A stretch of DNA of 42,469 nt from a virus, in IMG/VR virus record IMGVR_UViG_3300047471_000244, positions 1 through 42,469 of that record; one strand, given 5' to 3'. Under the pieces are notes generated by a model. The model was not told the origin of the DNA. It searched no databases and saw nothing but the letters and a program-made list of their open reading frames with translations. Below, piece by piece: positions 14,299 to 24,353 of this stretch. Every line of letters begins with the position of its first letter. The stretch's first letter is position 1. A program made the position numbers and the translations under genes.

Positions 14299-17200
14299 AA
14301 TGACGGCGCCGTGGCCGAAGCGGGCGTTATCCCGCCGCTAGGCGCTGGTTGATGGGCCATTTCGCGATATTTCATCCGTGCCGCATAGCGCTGGCGAACG
14401 TCTGCACTTTCAGCATACAGCGAACCAATGGCGCCGTGGGTAAAGCCCGTTACTACATGCTCCAGCGCCTTAGCCCTTTCATCGCGTGGCGCCGACTTAA
14501 ATTGCGGATCGGCCACCAGCGCATTCAACGCCTCGCGCATATTCATCCCCGTGCTTGGGTCTTTGATCGTGTTAGTTAAGACTTTGCCCCTATCCTGCTC
14601 TTGCGGTGTCAAGGCAACGCCAACGTCGGGACTATTTGGCTGATCGCCATACTTCGCCGCGCGGCCCGTTCCCGGCATTATGGCGGGGAACTTCATAGGG
14701 CTCGCCCCGTTATCGTATATCGCTTTAGCAACCGGGTCGTGCGTGTCGTGGCCTACAGAGAAGGGCCAGACCTCGTTCGCCATGAAGCCGCCGGGAACGG
14801 GAATCTTTTCGCCGTACAGGTCGCGCACAGGTGGAAGTTCCTGGCTGTAGCCGGGAGTGCCAGCCTTGAACTCGTCCATCATTCCGCGCGTCTGCCGCAT
14901 AATCGGGTCTTCGCGCTTCGCTTCACCTTGGAGCGCAGCGGGAATTAACCCCTTCAATTCGCGCCCGCCGAACTTCGTCACGCCTTCGAGCGGGTCTTTG
15001 CCTTCCTTGGCGTCATCGAATAGCGAACTGAGATTCACGAAGGTCTGCACATAGCTTTGGCGGCTAAGATTACGCGCCATCGCCATCGCGAAGGCCGCGC
15101 CGACGTGCTCAAGCTGCTGCTCGCGGTCGCCAGGAGTCGCCTGTGCATAAGTATCGTGCATATCCGCAGCGATGCCGAGCGGCATCGAAACCGGCTCCGC
15201 CCATCCATAAGGGATGTAGCTATCGCCAATATGAAACGAATACGGTTTCCAGCCGGTCGCCTTGAGGTCGCTCAGGAGCTTCGGGTCACTGGGGCCACCG
15301 CCTGTAATATGGCCGTCCATCGCCCATTGGCCCATCTTCACGCTCATCAGCGTGCCGAGTCCGAGTTTCGCCTTAGCGATCGCGCCGTCGGCACCACCAG
15401 CCTGCATATCCTGCCAAATTTGCTTGCTAAATACTCCGAGGGCCGAATTGTCGCGAGCGAACTTCCAGAGGTTCGTCGGCACGCGACGGAACGGGAAAAG
15501 GAATCGCCCGAGCCCCAGTGGAATCTTGTCGAGCGAATCGCTAATCCCCTGCATCACCGGCCCGAGCGGATTCGAGTAGGTCTGTGTACTCGCGAAGTTC
15601 CGCGCGTTCGCCAGCATCTCGGGCGGCGTATCGTTGGTCAGGTCGGCCACGCGCTGCTTGATAAAATTGCCAGCTTCACCACCACTGAGACCTTGATCCA
15701 TCGCCTCTTTCCAGCCCTGACGTTCCGCGAGGGCGGCAACCTGCGCCCGCATATTCATCGTGCGCGCGAAGTCCTGAAGTCCGCCCATGCTGCGCGGGCC
15801 AAGACCGATGACGTGGCCGAGCAGGTCGATGCCCTGTCCGGTTAGGGTGTTCTCGAAGCGCGTTCCCGTCGAAGTGATCTGCGTCAGTGGGCGCTCGAAG
15901 GCTGCTTCTTCGCCGGGGTAGAGTCGATCAAACTCCGACGTGCCGCTTTTCCAAGTCTTCCCCGCAATACGAAGCGCGTCGCCCACATTGTGCATCCAGG
16001 CGTTAACCATCGCGGGCGCTTCGGTCGGCGCCACATCGCTGCTGGTCATCGCGGCTATCTGGCGCGTTGGAATCGAGAGTGCCATCGACCAGAGGTCGCC
16101 GGTCGCTTTTTTGACCAACGTGCGCGGACGTGAGAGCAGGGCGCCATAGTAGTAATCGCTGATGGCTCCCTTAAGAGAACCGCCAGCCTGCACATTCTCG
16201 TTCATCTTGCCGAGTTGGGCTGCAATCGCGTCGGGGTCGGCGTGGCCAGCGAACATCTGCATCATGTCGGTCATGTTCTGGCCGTCGCCCGCTTGTAAGG
16301 CGAAGCGATTGACTGCGCTCGCCATTGCCGTTTCGGGATTCTTGAGCGGATCGAGAATCTGGAGAGTACGTCCTGCCGCGCTACGCTCGCCCGCGACTCT
16401 GCCGGCCTGCGGAGCCAACGCGGAGACACGATTAAACCATGCTTGAGAATCCGCGGTCACGTCCTCACCCGCCGCTTGGCGTTTGAGAATGTCGAGAGCG
16501 CTATTTCGTAGTTCGATCGCTTCCCCGTGAACCGTTTGCGCGAGTGCGGCAACTCGCATCGTTTGCTCAGGGTCGCCGATGTTCTGCGCCTTCAGTTGCT
16601 CCATCGTCAGGCCGAGTTTCTTCGCGTTCGCCATTGTCTGAGCGACCGGAACCTGCGTCGCGAGGTCGGGGCGATTCACTTCCGCCGCGCCGCCTTCGCC
16701 GACTTGGAGTTTCTTGAATAGGTCGGCTTGCTTCTGGGCGAGGGTCTGCGCAGCAGCTAACGGAGTCGCGTGCTCGGGAACGATCATGTCGGGCGTTAAA
16801 TCGACGGCCTTTGCGGGAGCGGTAACTATTGTCTGTGCCTGTTTCCCCGCTTCAATGTCTGCCGCCCATTTCTGATGCTGATTAACGATCCCCTCCATAT
16901 CGGCAATGGATGTCTTCAGCTTTTCCTGTTGCATCTCGTTTGTTGCGAGATGTTGCGCGGCCTCTTGGGGATCGATGCCCTCGGGAAGATTCTTCGATGT
17001 TTCCAGTAGTTGTCCGTGAAGCGATTGGGTCTCGGCTAATTGACCCCTCAGATTATCCAGTACCCCTTGCACTTTGGCAGTCCGCTCAGCCAGCGTAGTT
17101 ACGGGAGCAGGCGCGGCAGTCGTTGCTACCGGCCCGCCCCCTTCGGCAGCCGGAGCAGCAGCAGCCGGTGCCGATTCTGAAGCCACCGGATTGCCTTGGG

Positions 17201-18137
17201 CGTCAACGATGCCACTAGATTTGGCGGGAACGCCACTTGGCGCCTCGCCCGAGGGCAATCCCGCAAACATACCCATGCCAGTCGCGAACGAGCCCGCAAG
17301 GCCCGAAATCGCGTCAAGCATCGGATGATTGTTCCCGTAGAGCTTACGCGCCTGCTGGATCGTCGCTTCAGCGCCGAGGCTTTGCGCCTTATCGAGCAGC
17401 ACGCCGCCCACGATCGCGGCGGGCGCGGCAACACCGGCCGCCATGAGCGCCGCCGCTCCTCCTCCGATCCCGGCTGCTTTCTGGACGACTTCGGCGCCTT
17501 TGGTCGCGGTTTCAAGGTTACTGAGATTCTGGCCCGCTTCCGCTTGCGCCTGATTGGCTTGCTCCTGTTGAGGTAATAGTTTGTCCGATGGGCGACCACC
17601 GCCAACCGGCGTCCCTTCGCTCGAAGCGCCAGCATCTTGCGCATCACCACCCGCATCCAGGGCTATACCGAGAGATTTCCATTCGTCGGGATGCGTCCGT
17701 AGATAGGCCATCCCATAATCGACCTTGGAATCGTCCGCATGGCGCGCGGCGTAGGCTTGTTCCGCCCCGACCGGATCGTCGCTTCGGCCGCCCGACCTCG
17801 CCAACACATTATCGGCATACTGAAGCGCCGCAGGGTCACGCTCGCCGCGGTCGTACTTCCCTGGCCCCTGGTTGTAGGCGATTAGCGCCGCGCGCTCGTT
17901 ACCTTGATACTTGTCGAGCAGGTCGCCCATGTAGCGCGTGCCGACCTGTCGGTTAACATTCGGGTCTTTGAGCGTGGACGGATCGACGCCGTAATCCTTC
18001 GCCGTCGAGGGCATTACCTGCATCAGCCCTTGCGCGTTTTCGCCCGTCCAATTGTCGGGACCAGTGACGCTAGGGCGCCCACCGGACTCCTCATGGATCA
18101 TGGCGTCGATAAGCTCAGGGCGCGGAGTAGTCGGCAT
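14295..18137 (-). CDS. Internal virion (ejection) protein with lytic transglycosylase domain, gp16-like
   Basis: A 1280-aa protein. Residues 1-115 form an SLT lytic transglycosylase: EESGG with catalytic Glu17, GLMQVMPS at 37-44 and AYNQGPG at 87-93. A Gly/Ala membrane-like segment lies near 225-250, followed by long helical regions. In T7, gp16 forms part of the core, is ejected into the cell and opens peptidoglycan for DNA passage. Size, N-terminal SLT domain and position after the gp14/gp15-like genes support the same role. Confidence 0.92.
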   Translation of the reverse strand: MPTTPRPELIDAMIHEESGGRPSVTGPDNWTGENAQGLMQVMPSTAKDYGVDPSTLKDPNVNRQVGTRYMGDLLDKYQGNERAALIAYNQGPGKYDRGERDPAALQYADNVLARSGGRSDDPVGAEQAYAARHADDSKVDYGMAYLRTHPDEWKSLGIALDAGGDAQDAGASSEGTPVGGGRPSDKLLPQQEQANQAQAEAGQNLSNLETATKGAEVVQKAAGIGGGAAALMAAGVAAPAAIVGGVLLDKAQSLGAEATIQQARKLYGNNHPMLDAISGLAGSFATGMGMFAGLPSGEAPSGVPAKSSGIVDAQGNPVASESAPAAAAPAAEGGGPVATTAAPAPVTTLAERTAKVQGVLDNLRGQLAETQSLHGQLLETSKNLPEGIDPQEAAQHLATNEMQQEKLKTSIADMEGIVNQHQKWAADIEAGKQAQTIVTAPAKAVDLTPDMIVPEHATPLAAAQTLAQKQADLFKKLQVGEGGAAEVNRPDLATQVPVAQTMANAKKLGLTMEQLKAQNIGDPEQTMRVAALAQTVHGEAIELRNSALDILKRQAAGEDVTADSQAWFNRVSALAPQAGRVAGERSAAGRTLQILDPLKNPETAMASAVNRFALQAGDGQNMTDMMQMFAGHADPDAIAAQLGKMNENVQAGGSLKGAISDYYYGALLSRPRTLVKKATGDLWSMALSIPTRQIAAMTSSDVAPTEAPAMVNAWMHNVGDALRIAGKTWKSGTSEFDRLYPGEEAAFERPLTQITSTGTRFENTLTGQGIDLLGHVIGLGPRSMGGLQDFARTMNMRAQVAALAERQGWKEAMDQGLSGGEAGNFIKQRVADLTNDTPPEMLANARNFASTQTYSNPLGPVMQGISDSLDKIPLGLGRFLFPFRRVPTNLWKFARDNSALGVFSKQIWQDMQAGGADGAIAKAKLGLGTLMSVKMGQWAMDGHITGGGPSDPKLLSDLKATGWKPYSFHIGDSYIPYGWAEPVSMPLGIAADMHDTYAQATPGDREQQLEHVGAAFAMAMARNLSRQSYVQTFVNLSSLFDDAKEGKDPLEGVTKFGGRELKGLIPAALQGEAKREDPIMRQTRGMMDEFKAGTPGYSQELPPVRDLYGEKIPVPGGFMANEVWPFSVGHDTHDPVAKAIYDNGASPMKFPAIMPGTGRAAKYGDQPNSPDVGVALTPQEQDRGKVLTNTIKDPSTGMNMREALNALVADPQFKSAPRDERAKALEHVVTGFTHGAIGSLYAESADVRQRYAARMKYREMAHQPAPSGGITPASATAPSL

Positions 18138-19597
18138 TACATCCCCCCTGCGCTTTCATCGCCCGCGGGCGTGATAACGAAGTTGACCGACCTGGCGCGT
18201 TCGGCGGCGCGTAGCGCCTGCTCACGAGTGATCGTGCTCGGCAACGGAACGTGCGGTACCGGCTTGGAAGCTGGCGCATAGCGGCGGCGAATCGCTTCGA
18301 CCTGCTTCTGCACATCGCTAGGCGTCTTGAACTCGCCCGCATCCCACGCCGTTTTGAGGTCGCCCAACGCCTCGCTCATGTTCTGCGTCCGATGGGTGAA
18401 ATCGTCCGACATAAAGCTCTTGGGGAACATATCGCGGATAGCCTGCTGGGCTTGATCATAGGACGCCTTGAGCGGTTTCTTGGCTGCTTCCAGCGTGTCC
18501 GTGCGCCACGCAATTAGCCTATTCCGGTCGGGGCCGTTGATGGTATTCGGGTCGATTGCCTGAATATCTGCCGCGCTGACGCTATTCGGGTCGTTGGTAA
18601 TGCGGTCCTTCCAGAAATCGACCACCCCCGGCGCCGAGTCATCGAAGATTTTCCCGTGCGTATAGATGCGCCCTTCTTGCTGGGAAATCATGCCGTCGTG
18701 GTAAGCCTCGGTCGCAGCTTGCACGAGGCCCGGATCGTGTGCGTTCATCATGCCGTCGAGCTTTGTAACCGTTTGCGCACGCGCGAGCGCATGGGCGGTC
18801 TCGCTCTGCCGGATAGGTTCGCGCACCGCCATATCTGATACGCGCTGCAACGCCCCGACTTCAGACGCGGTAAAGCGCCCCGAGTTCTGATTCAGGAAGG
18901 AATCGAGAGCGCCGGGATTGGATGGGTCGGGGTTGCGTGCGATAGCCTGCGCCCGATTGAGCGACTTGTCCTGATTGTAATTTGCGATGAGTGCGTTCGC
19001 CGTGTTGGGGTTCTTCCCGTAGAGCGCCTGAATCATGCCGAGGTGATTCTGCTCGACGGCATCCGCCTGCGCATTATTGGCGAAGGTGCCATCGGGCTTG
19101 ATAACGAAATTCGGTCCCGCGATATTGGCCGCAGTCTTCCCGTTAATCGTCACCTGATTGTGGTGATCGACCATCGTCTGCGACGCACCCGCGCGAAGCG
19201 CTTCGTCCGCGTATTGCGCTCCCATCTTCGGCAGTTCGGATTGGAGATAGCCCGCGATATGCGCGTTCTGCGGATCGGTGAGCGCCGCCTGAAGGATATC
19301 GTTGCTCTTTTGCTTAAACGCATCGGCCTGCTGGTCGCCGGGAAGCTGCTTGACATCGACGAGCGCCTGAGTGAGCCCCTTGCGTACGCCATTGCTAACC
19401 GTATCGGCGTCGAGGATTTGCTTATGCTGGTACTGGACGGCGAGGATATCCGCGAGCTTGCCGAGCCCTTCGCCGACCTGCGCCTCTCCCTTAGCCTCGG
19501 GCGCGGGAATCTGCGGCGCGGTGCGAGCGTAGCGCGGCGGAACGTCGGCGACACCGACGGTCTGCTGAATCTGGGGTATCTGTGCGAATTCGCCCAT
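18137..19597 (-). CDS. Internal virion protein, gp15-like
   Basis: A 486-aa, mostly helical, Gln/Asp-rich protein with no signal or membrane span. It lies between gp14-like and gp16-like genes, with 1-nt overlaps on both sides. Segments such as LADILAVQYQHKQILDAD and RNRLIAWRTDTLEAA are typical of the helical-repeat internal core proteins of podoviruses. It is expected to form the trans-envelope ejection tube with its neighbours. The assignment rests on order, length and composition. Confidence 0.8.
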   Translation of the reverse strand: MGEFAQIPQIQQTVGVADVPPRYARTAPQIPAPEAKGEAQVGEGLGKLADILAVQYQHKQILDADTVSNGVRKGLTQALVDVKQLPGDQQADAFKQKSNDILQAALTDPQNAHIAGYLQSELPKMGAQYADEALRAGASQTMVDHHNQVTINGKTAANIAGPNFVIKPDGTFANNAQADAVEQNHLGMIQALYGKNPNTANALIANYNQDKSLNRAQAIARNPDPSNPGALDSFLNQNSGRFTASEVGALQRVSDMAVREPIRQSETAHALARAQTVTKLDGMMNAHDPGLVQAATEAYHDGMISQQEGRIYTHGKIFDDSAPGVVDFWKDRITNDPNSVSAADIQAIDPNTINGPDRNRLIAWRTDTLEAAKKPLKASYDQAQQAIRDMFPKSFMSDDFTHRTQNMSEALGDLKTAWDAGEFKTPSDVQKQVEAIRRRYAPASKPVPHVPLPSTITREQALRAAERARSVNFVITPAGDESAGGM

Positions 19598-20136
19598 TAG
19601 AAGCCCATGCTATTGCCCAGCAACGGAATGAAATTCGTGCTCGTGCTGCCGCTGCTCCCGTAACCTACGCCACGCGACATCAGCATCGACGTACCAATTC
19701 GACCGCCGCTGCCGATCGCGTCCCCCATACCGCTCAAAATCCCTTCCTGCGTCGGCTTAATCTGGTTCGCCTGCCACTGCTGGAAGTTGGCCTGATTCTT
19801 GAGGCTCGACGATTCCAGTTCACCCTGATACCAAGTGTTCAACTCGTTCATACGGGCGTTAGTCGCGCTCTGCTTCTCGACCGTCCGCACGCTTCCGCCA
19901 GTCCCGATATTGGCCCCCGCGAAGCCTGCTGCCTGCTCACCTAACAATCCTTGGTCTTTGCGAATCTCCTCCGCTTCATTTGCCGCACCGGCGGCGCTCG
20001 CCTGCTTGGCTTCCTGATTGAGCGCGGTAGCGTTGTACTCGGCGATATTCTTCTGCTGCTGCGCTTGCGACGCCGCAGCCATCCCCTGCATAACCGCCGA
20101 GCCCACCGCCATGATTGCCATTGCTGGGCCAGCCAT
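19597..20136 (-). CDS. Internal virion protein, gp14-like
   Basis: A 179-aa protein with a hydrophobic, Ala/Met-rich N-terminus (AMAIMAVGSAVMQGMAAA), a Gln/Ala helix (QAQQQKNIAEYNATAL) and a Ser/Gly-rich tail. This matches the common podovirus internal core protein B family, which inserts into the outer membrane during ejection. It sits exactly where gp14 is expected in the core-protein cluster. Confidence 0.85.
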   Translation of the reverse strand: MAGPAMAIMAVGSAVMQGMAAASQAQQQKNIAEYNATALNQEAKQASAAGAANEAEEIRKDQGLLGEQAAGFAGANIGTGGSVRTVEKQSATNARMNELNTWYQGELESSSLKNQANFQQWQANQIKPTQEGILSGMGDAIGSGGRIGTSMLMSRGVGYGSSGSTSTNFIPLLGNSMGF

Positions 20137-20552
20137 CAGCTAATCCTCGCGTACAGGCCCGCATCGTGACCTTGGTAGAAGTTGTGCATAATGCCTTCGA
20201 GGCCGAAGCCGAGAATCTTCGTCACCCAGCGATGGCCTTTCACGTTGCCCCTGCTCACCGTTGTTTCGATGCGCGGGATGCGCGATTCGATAAACCACGC
20301 CCGCATGGCCTTGTTGAGACTCAGAAAATGTCGCGACGCGAGCTTCGGATCGGTGAGCGCCCAGCAGCGATAAGTATATTCGTTGATCGGGTAGAGTCCG
20401 ACGCACGCAGCGACGCCCTCATCAACCAGGCCAGCAAAGGCGGGACCGCCGTCGATGGTCTTCTGGATGTAGGCCAAGGCTTCCTGCGCCTCTTCCACGC
20501 CCTGCGCGGCCAGGGTCTCGACGTGCGCTCGCGTTAGTTGCTCAATCTTCAC
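20136..20552 (-). CDS. gp13-like GNAT-fold virion-associated protein
   Basis: A 138-aa protein that uses a GTG start overlapping the upstream gene by 11 nt. Segments GLVDEGVAACVGLYP and RIPRIETTVSRGNVKGHRWVT, then ILGFGLEGIM, fit a GNAT fold, as in T7 gp13 and other proteins encoded at this place. T7 gp13 aids assembly of the internal core rather than acetylation. Which applies here is not visible. Confidence 0.75.
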   Translation of the reverse strand: MKIEQLTRAHVETLAAQGVEEAQEALAYIQKTIDGGPAFAGLVDEGVAACVGLYPINEYTYRCWALTDPKLASRHFLSLNKAMRAWFIESRIPRIETTVSRGNVKGHRWVTKILGFGLEGIMHNFYQGHDAGLYARIS

Positions 20553-22533
20553 TGTCTAAGTTGGGATAGATTCCCACCACCGTCATCGGGTACGGCTCGT
20601 CGTTAAGCATCGTTATGCGACCTTCGACTTCGTAACCCGCAGGGAAATTGAACGCATAGGTCTCCTCCGGCCAGAGGCCGTTATAGACCGTGAGCGCCTG
20701 ACTCATCGGGTCGTCGGGGTCGCGCATCTCCACATTGTCGAAAATACTTTCGGGCGGGTCGCTCAATTCTTTATCGGGATCTTCTCTGCCAATCTTGCCG
20801 CCAAGCGTATTCTGAAAGCGCACAGTGAGGTCGGTTATGCGCTTGACCTTGCCCGCCGCGGAGCCTGTGGTCGCCCCCGCCTCAATCGGCATCGTCGTGA
20901 GACGCGCGAGCTGCGGGAGTCCGATTTGCACTATCTTGGCCGGCCACTGAAGCGAGATTTGACCGCCCGTCACGACGCAATCTGGATGCAACGCGCCATC
21001 CGTCAACACCTTCACGGTCTGGCCTTCGAGGTAGCCGAGGCCGGTAATCGTCTGCGTCGCCGCGCCGTTGTAGGTCGTCCCCGAGTCCGAATAGAAGGCG
21101 TCGGTCGCGAGGTCGTCCCCGGTCACGAAATGCGGCGCCATATATTCGACGTACTGCTTGGTGACGCCGTTGATGGAGCGCTGGACAATCATCCAGAGGT
21201 CGTCCTGCGACTTCGAGGGATTCGGGATGCAGGCGATGGCCCTCACCCCACCAACCATCGGATGGCGATGCCATGCTGTCACGCCCTGCTCCTCGTTGAA
21301 GGTGAAGCCGATAAGGTCGCCAGCAGGAGTCGGAGTAGTCGCGAACGGTATGATCTGCTGGAAATGGCCGCCGAGATGCTGATTCGTCAGGGTCACGCCA
21401 CCGTCGGCAGAATAGGCGTTCGTGAGCACGTCGAGCGCGTTGGTGTTCCGCAATCCAATGCCGATGCCGATATCGTCGGGCGCTCCGATGATCGCGAAGA
21501 TGGTCGCGCTCATAAACGATGGAACTTCGGGCAACACCGGAATCGTTGCGCCCCAGCCCTTGCCGTCGCTGCTGGCCGCAATCAGCGCCTCCTGTGATAG
21601 CGGGCTAGTCGCCGTGACCCGCGTGCCGACCATGTAAAGCAGACCGCCGACTTCGGTGATGGCAACGAAATCGTCGGCTGGCACCGCCGGCGGATCGGCG
21701 GCTGAGGTATAGCCGTAAGTCCACGCTTGGTCGGGCGCAGGCGACCAGACAATGCCGTTGTGCGGATCGGCGGACGCGCCGCCCTTGTTCGCGATTCCTA
21801 CCCATAGATTCAATCGCGACGAATACCAGAGTGGAGACGGAAAACTGACCATATGCGGATAGTTCGCGGGGAACACTTGATCTATCCAGGTAATTCCGTC
21901 GGTCGATTTGAATACCTTTGTCGTGCCGATTACCCAGAGAGTAGTTCCGTCGTCATAAATCTGAGAATAAAAGCTATCGACGGCATTCCGATTCGTCCAA
22001 GTCGCGCCGCCCGCCGGCGAAGTCCATATTTTGTCGCCGACCGCGATCCAGAGATTCAGCCGGGGAATCCATTTCAGCGCCTGAATCGCGTCGAAACTAT
22101 TAGACGCTTCAACGATAACTGGCGCCCATGAGGTCTTGGGCGAAGTAGAAGTAAAGACCGCAGGGTTTCCATTAAGATCGAGCGCGCCGATTGCATAAGT
22201 CGTCCCATCGAAGTCGATGGCTTGTGGGCCGGTCTGCGGCTGTCGGTTGCCGCCCTGCCCGCCAATGAAGGTGGTGCCATCGTTGAGATTGACCGGCATC
22301 GCCCAAGTGCCATCCCACACGGCAATCACGGCTGGCGATACGAAATTCGTAGAGATGATGATCTTGCCATCGTAGTAGAGGTCACCGCCGTAGCTGGGGA
22401 CAGCAGCAGCCAGCGCAAGCGCCCCCAGACCGACCACGGCGGCGTAGGTTTTCAGGTCGATGGTCATCCAAATCGGCTCCGCTGGCGGCGTCGTCGAGAT
22501 ATTGTTGAGGATATAGGTCGTCGTGCCAGCCAT
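20542..22533 (-). CDS. C-terminal half of tail nozzle (gp12-like) fused to an N-terminal beta-propeller
   Basis: A 663-aa protein. Residues from about 45 to 400 carry Asp-box-like turns, IWTSPAGGATW (169-179), VFKSTDGITW (207-216), SSDGKGW (321-327) and SADGGVT (375-381), typical of BNR/sialidase-type propellers. From about 405 it continues as the usual end of podovirus nozzle proteins: LIGFTFNEEQGVTAWHRH, VQRSINGVTKQYVE, LEGQTVKVLTDG and KRITDLTVRF. The normal N-terminal half is the next upstream gene. Together they form the tail tube; the propeller may face outward and bind glycans. Confidence 0.82.
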   Translation of the reverse strand: MAGTTTYILNNISTTPPAEPIWMTIDLKTYAAVVGLGALALAAAVPSYGGDLYYDGKIIISTNFVSPAVIAVWDGTWAMPVNLNDGTTFIGGQGGNRQPQTGPQAIDFDGTTYAIGALDLNGNPAVFTSTSPKTSWAPVIVEASNSFDAIQALKWIPRLNLWIAVGDKIWTSPAGGATWTNRNAVDSFYSQIYDDGTTLWVIGTTKVFKSTDGITWIDQVFPANYPHMVSFPSPLWYSSRLNLWVGIANKGGASADPHNGIVWSPAPDQAWTYGYTSAADPPAVPADDFVAITEVGGLLYMVGTRVTATSPLSQEALIAASSDGKGWGATIPVLPEVPSFMSATIFAIIGAPDDIGIGIGLRNTNALDVLTNAYSADGGVTLTNQHLGGHFQQIIPFATTPTPAGDLIGFTFNEEQGVTAWHRHPMVGGVRAIACIPNPSKSQDDLWMIVQRSINGVTKQYVEYMAPHFVTGDDLATDAFYSDSGTTYNGAATQTITGLGYLEGQTVKVLTDGALHPDCVVTGGQISLQWPAKIVQIGLPQLARLTTMPIEAGATTGSAAGKVKRITDLTVRFQNTLGGKIGREDPDKELSDPPESIFDNVEMRDPDDPMSQALTVYNGLWPEETYAFNFPAGYEVEGRITMLNDEPYPMTVVGIYPNLDSED

Positions 22534-24353
22534 CAGGTCACGTCACCTCGAATCATCCAGATCACGCTATCCGGCTCCTGCTGGTAGGCCAGCGCATTGC
22601 ACCCGATTTTCTCGAAGATATGGTTGGCGAGCGCGGCCAAGTCTTCCGACTGATACTGGTCGGTAAAAAACTGGTACTTCATTATGCGGAGCTTCTGGCC
22701 GCTCGTTTGAATCCACAGCAGCGAGTAGCCGATGAGCACTGGCGGTATCGAGCGCGAGCCGTGGCGCATCTGGGCCTTGCTCGCGATATTCGACGGGCCG
22801 AACGCCTGCCCCGTGTTGATCTCCTGAATGACGTGCTCCGCGCCCTCCGTCCCGACCACCAACACGCGGCCCTCGATTAGCCACTTAATCGGGTCTTGCG
22901 TCGGCAAGGTGATGTGGATGGCCTGGTCGGGCGTCGCTACGCCACCCGGATTGAGCGCCGCATAATTCTCGAAGTCGGACGCCACCGACATGAACACTTC
23001 GCCTTGGCGCGCGAAGGCCAGCCGCCCACGAAAGAATGAACAAGCCGTCGGATAACCGTCACGATTATTGAACGCACCCACCGCCCAGTTCGAGGTCGCG
23101 TTCTGTGAAAAAACTACAGACTTCGGTAAACGGTTCACGGTCCCGTCCTGAGTCTGCTGGATGACATCCCCGGTGGCCGTCCAGAGCATATTGCTCACGG
23201 AGCCGCTGTCGGTGTAGGCGTCCCAGAAGGTGCCATCGACCGGCCCATTGGTCCCGTCGCCGTCAGTATCGTCCTGATAAAGTTCAAAGGTGAGGCCGCC
23301 CTTATTGTGGACGCGATACCATTTGTCGTTGACTTCGGGCATTCCACCGACGCCTGAGATGAAAACGAGGTCGCCATTAGCTCCTGCGGTCGCTACGTCG
23401 GTCGTCACCACTGGCGGCTTAGCCGCCGTGATATTCGTGACGTTGACGATATTCCCGGTCGGATCGACGCCACGCGAGGTCAGTTGAACAAAGCCGAAGC
23501 CGGGGTCGCGGTACTCCCAAAGGATGCCCTCAAGACCGCCCGAGTCGTAAGCCTGCCCAAAGAGATGCGTCGGCGGCACGCTGCCAGTAACTGGCGAGAA
23601 CGGAGTGAGCGAGAAATTCGTCCCGTTCAACGCCTCATAGGTGACGCCATTGAACCGTCGGCGCGCGCCTTTCTTGACGCCGACCCCCGGCTCCCACGGG
23701 CGAATCGTGCGGATATTTTCCTGCGTCAGTTGGAAGTACGCGCCGATGAGCAGCGGGTCGAAGATATCGGATGAGGCCGTCAGTGTGACGCCGGTCCCGG
23801 TCTGAGCATCCGCGAACACCACTGGATTCGTGCCGGGGTTGGCGTCGGCAAAGGGGCCGTTGAGGAAGTCGACGGGCGCGAGCGTCCAGTGCGTCGGCCC
23901 AAAATGCGACAGCTTATAGGCGGGGAAGGTCGCGCTACGATGTGTGATATAAACCACGTCGGCGCTTTCCACGAATACGAGCTGAAACATATTGTCGGAG
24001 TCGTACAGGTCGCTCGCCGCGTAAGGCGAGACAATCTCGTAGGGAACGCCGGGGGAAACCTGCACCTGCGCGTGGTTTTGGTAGAAGCGCATATAGAGGT
24101 CGCCCACCTCAATTATGAACGCCACGCTCTCGCTGCGCTTGAACGGAATCAGGGCAGTCGCTCGATCCGAAAACTTGACCTCGGCGACGAAGCGGGTGCC
24201 GGGGCGCCGCCGCGCCGGTCCCTGCACTTGCGGGATGAAGTTCTCCAGCCGAAAGCAGGCCGTGGCGTAGCCCTTCGTGTCGGTGCGGCTCTCCATCGCG
24301 GGCGACCATTCGCCCGAATTGAAGCCGACTATGCCTGGGGATGCTTTAGCCAT
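22533..24353 (-). CDS. N-terminal half of tail nozzle (gp12-like tail tubular protein B)
   Basis: A 606-aa protein with the typical start of this family: FNSGEWSPAMESRTDTKGYA, then RLENFIPQVQGPARRRPGTR. FFRGRLAFARQGEVFMS and the VVGTEGAEHVI segment follow towards the end. It stops right after VIWMIRGDVT, where ordinary nozzle proteins continue with the domain found in the next gene. The TGA overlaps the next ATG by one base, so equal synthesis of both halves is likely. Six copies are expected at the tail end below the gatekeeper. Confidence 0.88.
   Translation of the reverse strand: MAKASPGIVGFNSGEWSPAMESRTDTKGYATACFRLENFIPQVQGPARRRPGTRFVAEVKFSDRATALIPFKRSESVAFIIEVGDLYMRFYQNHAQVQVSPGVPYEIVSPYAASDLYDSDNMFQLVFVESADVVYITHRSATFPAYKLSHFGPTHWTLAPVDFLNGPFADANPGTNPVVFADAQTGTGVTLTASSDIFDPLLIGAYFQLTQENIRTIRPWEPGVGVKKGARRRFNGVTYEALNGTNFSLTPFSPVTGSVPPTHLFGQAYDSGGLEGILWEYRDPGFGFVQLTSRGVDPTGNIVNVTNITAAKPPVVTTDVATAGANGDLVFISGVGGMPEVNDKWYRVHNKGGLTFELYQDDTDGDGTNGPVDGTFWDAYTDSGSVSNMLWTATGDVIQQTQDGTVNRLPKSVVFSQNATSNWAVGAFNNRDGYPTACSFFRGRLAFARQGEVFMSVASDFENYAALNPGGVATPDQAIHITLPTQDPIKWLIEGRVLVVGTEGAEHVIQEINTGQAFGPSNIASKAQMRHGSRSIPPVLIGYSLLWIQTSGQKLRIMKYQFFTDQYQSEDLAALANHIFEKIGCNALAYQQEPDSVIWMIRGDVT

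Noticed and set aside
13582-14352. 256-aa plus-strand ORF opposite the large terminase
   Set aside because: The terminase has all its motifs on the minus strand; the antisense frame has no recognisable domain or ribosome binding site.
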